From NCBI GenBank assembly GCA_964503615.1, contig CAZDBA010000096.1, positions 1-20,297 of the forward strand: a stretch of 20,297 nucleotides of DNA, read 5' to 3'. The notes beneath the pieces are model-generated. The model had not been told where the DNA came from. It did no database searches and saw nothing but the letters and a program-made list of their open reading frames with translations. Both the position numbers and the translations under genes were made by a program. The stretch comes from CAZDBA01 sp964503615 (GTDB lineage: Bacteria > Planctomycetota > Planctomycetia > Pirellulales > Pirellulaceae). Shown in pieces: positions 16,254 through 20,297 of this stretch. The first letter of the stretch is position 1. The number at the start of each line of letters is the position of its first letter.

Positions 16254-16643
16254 TGGAGCTTTCTACCTTGGAAGGTTCAAACGTCAGATCGAGTTACTGG
16301 GCGAGTTTTACCAGTATTTCGATCTCGTCAATTTGCAATCGACCAGACTGCAATTCAGTTTGAAACACTTCCTTAATTCGCAAGTCAATTCGTTTGAATG
16401 CGAATCGTGCTGCTTGGGTTCGGGAACTACTTGGGTACTGATTGTTTCGACGTCCTAAACCACGAACCGTAAACAGGTTTTTTAAATTACGATTTCACCG
16501 CAAGTGCTCTTTTGTGTCGGCTAGAAATTTTTCCTAAACTCGCAACTCAGAAAGCGCAAACCAACCCCTTTGGGGAGCGAAAGAACCTGTTTGCCGAATC
16601 GCCGCTACTTTCGCGTGTCCAAAGGCGACTTGGAGGATAAAGC
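16254..16643. other. Intergenic region between glgC and the pseudokinase gene
   Basis: About 390 bases with no supported gene. It holds a short hairpin CCCC-TTT-GGGG at 16565-16575, about 70 bases past the glgC stop and without a T tract, so at best a weak terminator. The AT-rich stretch around 16478-16495 could belong to a promoter. Confidence 0.4.
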
Positions 16644-17951
16644 CTAGCTCAGTTGACTAAGCTCCCAGTTGGCAGGTAACTGCGACCCTTTTATAACGAT
16701 CGGAATGCCGTCTCTGATTACGCAAACGGGGTGCTCAAGATCGGTATCCATCCGCTTGGGCTCATTGATGATTTTTACATTTGTTCCAAGTCTACAGTTC
16801 TTGTCAATGATCGCACCCTGAATATGGCACCCATCGGCGATTCCGATTGGCCATTTACCCTCCGCGCTATCATCAACTTTGTCACGATCAGATTCGTAAA
16901 AGTCGCCACCCATCACAATCGAATCCTTAATCGTCACGTTGTCGCCAATGACCGTTCGCAATCCGATTACGCTATTCTCGATGACAACTCCGCTTCCGAT
17001 CCGACAACCGTTGGCGACCAAGCTATTGCTGATTTTCGCGTCACCGATTCGGGACGGTGGTAAAAAACGGGCACGGGTGAAGATTTTCGATTCCTGCGAA
17101 GCCAAACTAAACGGAGGCTTGCTGCTGGCCAGCTCCAGATTGGCGTCGTAAAACGACTTGATCGTACCGATATCTTCCCAATATCCGTCAAACATGTGCG
17201 TTTGAACATGTCGCGTATCGATTGCCGACGGGAACACTTCTTTGCCAAAGTCCCGATAATCGGTTTGAGTTAACAGCTCTTCCAGAACTTTACGGTTAAA
17301 GACATAAATCCCCATGCTTGCCAGAAACTCACGGCCAAGGCTCTCAACCCCGTGTGCGTCGATCCAAGCCGGGTCGGTTCGCACGACTTCAAGCTCTTCA
17401 TCCGTTTTCGGCTTTTCCAAAAACCCAATCACCTGCCCTTTATCGTCCAATCGCATACAGCCAAATCCTTTTGCCGCTTCCGCATCAACCGGCATGCAGG
17501 AGATCGAAACATCTGCTCCACTTCTTCGATGACTGTTGATCAACTGACGGTAATCCATTTGGTAGAGTTGATCTCCAGACAGAATCAATACGTAGTCGAT
17601 ATGCTTCTGATCGAAGTACAAAAGGTTCTTCCGGACCGCATCCGCAGTACCCTCATACCAGTCCGTGCCTGCGCCGGGCGTTTCCTGAGCAGCAAGCAAT
17701 TCGACAAAGCCACCGCTGAAATGATCGAAAGAATAGGATCGGCGAATATGTTTATGCAAAGAGACTGACATAAACTGAGTCAGCACAAAGACCTGATTGA
17801 TCTGGCTGTTCATACAATTGGAAATGGGAATGTCGATCAAACGATACATCCCGGCCAACGGGACCGCAGGCTTACTACGAATTGAAGTCAACGGAGCCAG
17901 TCGAGTCCCCCGACCTCCCCCCAATACGAGTGCCACGACGTTGCGCATCAT
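16644..17951 (-). CDS. glgC: Glucose-1-phosphate adenylyltransferase (ADP-glucose pyrophosphorylase)
   Basis: 435 aa from the ATG at 17951. The frame extends to a GTG at 17978, but GAAAGG lies six bases before this ATG. It makes ADP-glucose from ATP and glucose-1-phosphate, the committed step of bacterial glycogen synthesis. The nucleotidyltransferase domain begins VALVLGGGRGTRLAPLT (GGGRGTR at 11-17), followed by SKPAVPLAGMYRLIDIPISNC, GTADAVRKNL, LILSGDQLYQMDY, GFLEKPK and SMGIYVFNRKVL. The C-terminal left-handed beta-helix is visible from SNSLVANGCRIGSGVVIENS onward through IGDNVTIKDSIVMGGDFYE, with hexapeptide turns. Family members are tetramers regulated by glycolytic intermediates. No other glg gene is in the window. 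Confidence 0.97.
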   Translation of the reverse strand: MMRNVVALVLGGGRGTRLAPLTSIRSKPAVPLAGMYRLIDIPISNCMNSQINQVFVLTQFMSVSLHKHIRRSYSFDHFSGGFVELLAAQETPGAGTDWYEGTADAVRKNLLYFDQKHIDYVLILSGDQLYQMDYRQLINSHRRSGADVSISCMPVDAEAAKGFGCMRLDDKGQVIGFLEKPKTDEELEVVRTDPAWIDAHGVESLGREFLASMGIYVFNRKVLEELLTQTDYRDFGKEVFPSAIDTRHVQTHMFDGYWEDIGTIKSFYDANLELASSKPPFSLASQESKIFTRARFLPPSRIGDAKISNSLVANGCRIGSGVVIENSVIGLRTVIGDNVTIKDSIVMGGDFYESDRDKVDDSAEGKWPIGIADGCHIQGAIIDKNCRLGTNVKIINEPKRMDTDLEHPVCVIRDGIPIVIKGSQLPANWELSQLS

Positions 17952-17957
17952 GTACGA

Positions 17958-17963
17958 CCTTTC
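17958..17963 (-). promoter_or_regulatory. Shine-Dalgarno of glgC
   Basis: GAAAGG on the minus strand, six bases before the ATG at 17951 (a second ATG follows directly). It decides the start over the upstream GTG at 17978. It is the clearest ribosome binding site in the window; most other genes here have weak ones. Confidence 0.65.
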
Positions 17964-18180
17964 TTTGTCCAACAGCACACAGCCATCGAGTTATTCTGTC
18001 TTCGAGTCAGATTGAATCTAGCGCACAGAAACTGTCTACGACATCAAGTTTCAAATCACATCCCAGTTATACATTCTCGGGACAAGCCATGACACTCGTC
18101 TAAACTGTTTTTCCCTTGAGCTCCAATCGCGAAGGGGCATTTCGCCAACCTACTTTTTCGGTTTTGCGCTTTAGGGCAAC

Positions 18181-18999
18181 TTATTGGGCAAGTTGATCGA
18201 TCGACGAGACCTCATGCGCCTGTGGAAGATCTTCCAGCCCCTCGAGTCCGAACATCGCCAGGAACTTTTCGGTGGTAATATACTGACGCTTCGGAGGTTG
18301 AGTATCGGTTGTGCGAATCTCCAATAACTGTCGCCGCAAAAGCTGAGTCAGCAAGGCACTACTTTTTCGAGTTCGAATCTTGTCAACTTGCTCTCGAGAA
18401 ATCGGTTGGTGATAAGCAACGATCGACAGCACGTCGATGGCGGGCTGGCTAAGCCGAGCTGTGCGAACCTCACCGTAGAATTTTTCACGCACCGTTTCGA
18501 ATTCAGGCGCAAGCTCCATTCGAAACGCTTTGTCAGCTTCGACAACACGATAGGCCGCTCCCTCTCGCTCGTAGGACTCGTTAAGTTCTTTGACAAGAGC
18601 TTTGACTTCTTTAGGGCTCACATCACGCATAAGTGCCGCAATTTTTCGCGCGGTCAGAACGGTATCCTGTGGAGCGCCGACAAACAACACCGCTTCCAAA
18701 ATCGTCAACGGACTAACCGCACAAGGTGTGTCATCCAGGATCTCTTCCGCATCGGCTTGATCTGATTCAGGAGTCGACGATTCGGTCTGCTCAGTCGGCT
18801 CTTCGCCGTCTTTGCTGAGATCAGCGCCGTCATCTTCAGTTGGATCTTCGGAACCGGACCTGTTTTGTTCCTTGAGAACTTTTGCGTAAGCTTCGCTTAG
18901 TTGATCCAGCGAAAACTCCTGGCCGTCATTTTCCTCACCCGAAAGAAATGAATCGTCAGGATCTGTGTCGCTTTCCGGTTTGTCGGTTTCGTCTGACAT
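18181..18999 (-). CDS. scpB: Segregation and condensation protein B with acidic N-terminal extension
   Basis: 272 aa. Residues about 97-262 match ScpB: LTILEAVLFVGAP, two winged-helix modules with ALVKELNESYEREGAAYRVVE, then LSQPAIDVLSIVAYHQPISR and a C-terminal QLLRRQLLE...QYITTEKFLAMFGL. ScpB binds ScpA and the SMC ATPase in the condensin-like complex that compacts and segregates chromosomes. The first 95 residues are an added, very acidic tail full of Asp, Glu and Ser, probably disordered. It contains one likely helix, SLDQLSEAYAKVLKEQ, at about 30-45. scpA is not adjacent, unlike in many Firmicutes. It starts at the ATG at 18999, divergent from the gene at 19226. Confidence 0.93.
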   Translation of the reverse strand: MSDETDKPESDTDPDDSFLSGEENDGQEFSLDQLSEAYAKVLKEQNRSGSEDPTEDDGADLSKDGEEPTEQTESSTPESDQADAEEILDDTPCAVSPLTILEAVLFVGAPQDTVLTARKIAALMRDVSPKEVKALVKELNESYEREGAAYRVVEADKAFRMELAPEFETVREKFYGEVRTARLSQPAIDVLSIVAYHQPISREQVDKIRTRKSSALLTQLLRRQLLEIRTTDTQPPKRQYITTEKFLAMFGLEGLEDLPQAHEVSSIDQLAQ

Positions 19000-19066
19000 G
19001 TCGTTCAGCTTAAGCGAGCGAGGACTCTAGAAGCAACCCGAATGTCCACGCGTTCCTTTTCTCATT

Positions 19067-19087
19067 GTGGGATTCGCCAGAATTCCC
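19067..19087 (+). repeat. Dispersed 21-bp hairpin repeat, copy 2
   Basis: Identical over 21 bases to 941-961 and in the same orientation. It lies in the 226-base divergent region, 68 bases upstream of the scpB start. The flanking sequences of the two copies differ. Confidence 0.7.
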
Positions 19088-19225
19088 AACGTCTCAAAGT
19101 TGCGAAAGGCCTTTAGATTAAGCGAGTTCGATTTCGTCGAGCGAAATATATGCAATAATGGATGGGGCACAACGAATACCCAGTTTTAATTCTTCGATAG
19201 CTACAAAGATAAAACAATTTCGCTC

Positions 19226-20297
19226 ATGAACGAAAAAGAGAATACACCGGAAAAAGACGCAACAACCGATCAGCCCAGCCCACCTGCTGCTGACCCAGGA
19301 ATACGGTCCATCTACGAGTATCTGACTTATGGACTTTCTCTACCCGAGCGAGCTCTGCGAAGCACGTCGGCGATGGTTGGCGGCGCACTTCGCGAGTCGG
19401 CTTCGCTGTTAGTCCCTCAAGCCTTTCGCGATTCAAAGTCGTACACGATGTTCGTCGATCAAATGCTGGACTTTGTCGCCAACGACATCGGTGGCGTGAA
19501 AGCGGAACCCAAAGAAGGGCAAGTCGATTCCAGCGTGGATGGCTACGTCGCCAAGAAAACAGTAAGCAACTTTGTTGAGTTGGCCGGAATGGCGATGCTT
19601 CACGTTTCCCCCATGACGATCCTGGCCATCACCAGCGATATTGCGTACGGTTCGAATGCGATGCTGAAAGAACTGTCGGTTGAGCTTAAAAAGCAGGGAG
19701 TTATTCCCGAAGAGTCAACGATCGACTCCACAGCCGATCTATTGGCTGTGGTCGGCGAAACAAGTGGCGACGCAGCAAGCGTCTTTGACATGCCTCCGCT
19801 TACCGTCGAAGGCCTGACCGATACCGTCAACAAAACAACGGCCCAAGTCGCCAAGCTCGATCCGACTCAGCTACTTCCGCAAAAAGAGATGCAGCGTCTT
19901 TGGGACGATATGTATTCGATGGCAGCCGAACAAGATGTTGATGTCTTTGATGTTTCCAGCGCAATGACGATGTACACGCTTAACCAAGTCGGAAACGTTG
20001 CCAAAGGTGCTTTGACAACGGTCCGTGTCACAGGTGAAATGCTGGAGCGACATGTGTTCAACCACTACTGGGAAGCGCTAGGCGATATCAACAATCAGGG
20101 CATCTATTCGTTTGTTGGAACAGTCGGGCATCCCTACGTCTCGGCCGTCTGGCACAATTTTTCGATGGAACGAGAAACGATGACCGAAGATGTTCTCAGC
20201 GGCAAACTGGCAGGGCGCATCTGGAAAGGATTTACCGATTGGTACTCCGGTGGCGCTAAAGATTCTTCAGAAGCATCTGCCGACTCAAAAGCTTCCA
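19226..20297 (+). CDS. Uncharacterised protein, N-terminal part (partial)
   Basis: The frame is open from the ATG at 19226 through the right edge, 357 codons without a stop, so the C-terminus is missing. Codon use resembles the other genes in the window. There is no signal peptide. Residues 1-25 are polar and Pro-rich, then SIYEYLTYGLSLPERALRST and AMVGGALRESASLLVPQAF. Residues about 112-145 (VELAGMAMLHVSPMTILAIT) are moderately hydrophobic and could be a membrane-associated helix. The end visible in the window is WKGFTDWYSGGAKDSSEA. The protein looks mainly helical. No catalytic motif or named family is recognised; I expect homologues limited to planctomycetes, from a vague recollection of the YEYLTYGLSLPER segment. 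It shares its upstream region with scpB. Confidence 0.8.
   Translation, partial: MNEKENTPEKDATTDQPSPPAADPGIRSIYEYLTYGLSLPERALRSTSAMVGGALRESASLLVPQAFRDSKSYTMFVDQMLDFVANDIGGVKAEPKEGQVDSSVDGYVAKKTVSNFVELAGMAMLHVSPMTILAITSDIAYGSNAMLKELSVELKKQGVIPEESTIDSTADLLAVVGETSGDAASVFDMPPLTVEGLTDTVNKTTAQVAKLDPTQLLPQKEMQRLWDDMYSMAAEQDVDVFDVSSAMTMYTLNQVGNVAKGALTTVRVTGEMLERHVFNHYWEALGDINNQGIYSFVGTVGHPYVSAVWHNFSMERETMTEDVLSGKLAGRIWKGFTDWYSGGAKDSSEASADSKAS

Noticed and set aside
16165..16458. Plus-strand frame across the pseudokinase start
   Set aside because: It overlaps the pseudokinase N-terminus and lacks domain features; probably chance.
18129..18145. GCGAA/TTCGC hairpin beyond the scpB stop as a terminator
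   Set aside because: Only a 5-bp stem and no following T tract on the minus strand.

Overview
The window looks like part of a chromosome from a planctomycete, most likely the Pirellulaceae (Rhodopirellula-type). The evidence is an exported protein with an LEPRxLLA motif just after its start, a secreted SGNH-type esterase ending in a planctomycete-style dockerin, a kinase-fold protein, and an ScpB with a long acidic N-terminus. G+C looks close to one half by eye. No rRNA, tRNA, CRISPR array, transposase or phage gene was recognised.

Left part, 1-5000, all on the minus strand, holds envelope and secretion genes. First is the start of a large exported LEPR-XLL protein that runs off the left edge. 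It has no stop inside the window, so an ORF list that needs a stop would miss it. Next come a GT39/GT83 (ArnT-like) membrane glycosyltransferase and a sialate O-acetylesterase-like enzyme with a C-terminal dockerin. Positions 5000-9100 hold a doubtful small membrane ORF and a divergent pair: a proline-rich lipoprotein with a 45-bp tandem repeat (minus) and an exported protein with TPR-like helices (plus).

The centre, 9188-14787, is a complete minus-strand 2-oxoglutarate dehydrogenase cassette, sucA (E1), sucB (E2), lpd (E3). The three products form one complex that converts 2-oxoglutarate to succinyl-CoA in the TCA cycle. Operator-like repeats lie upstream of sucA.

The right part carries a probable pseudogene of a small membrane protein (15054-15274), a pseudokinase that has lost the HRD and DFG aspartates, glgC (ADP-glucose pyrophosphorylase, glycogen synthesis), scpB (chromosome condensation) and, divergent from scpB, the start of an uncharacterised protein that leaves the right edge.

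Two dispersed repeat families occur twice each: a 21-bp hairpin element at 941 and 19067, and a 30-bp element at 9103 and 15272. Nothing seen amounts to a recognisable new defence or mobile system. The most informative oddities are the pseudokinase, the deletion-type pseudogene, the repeats and the unclassified exported proteins.
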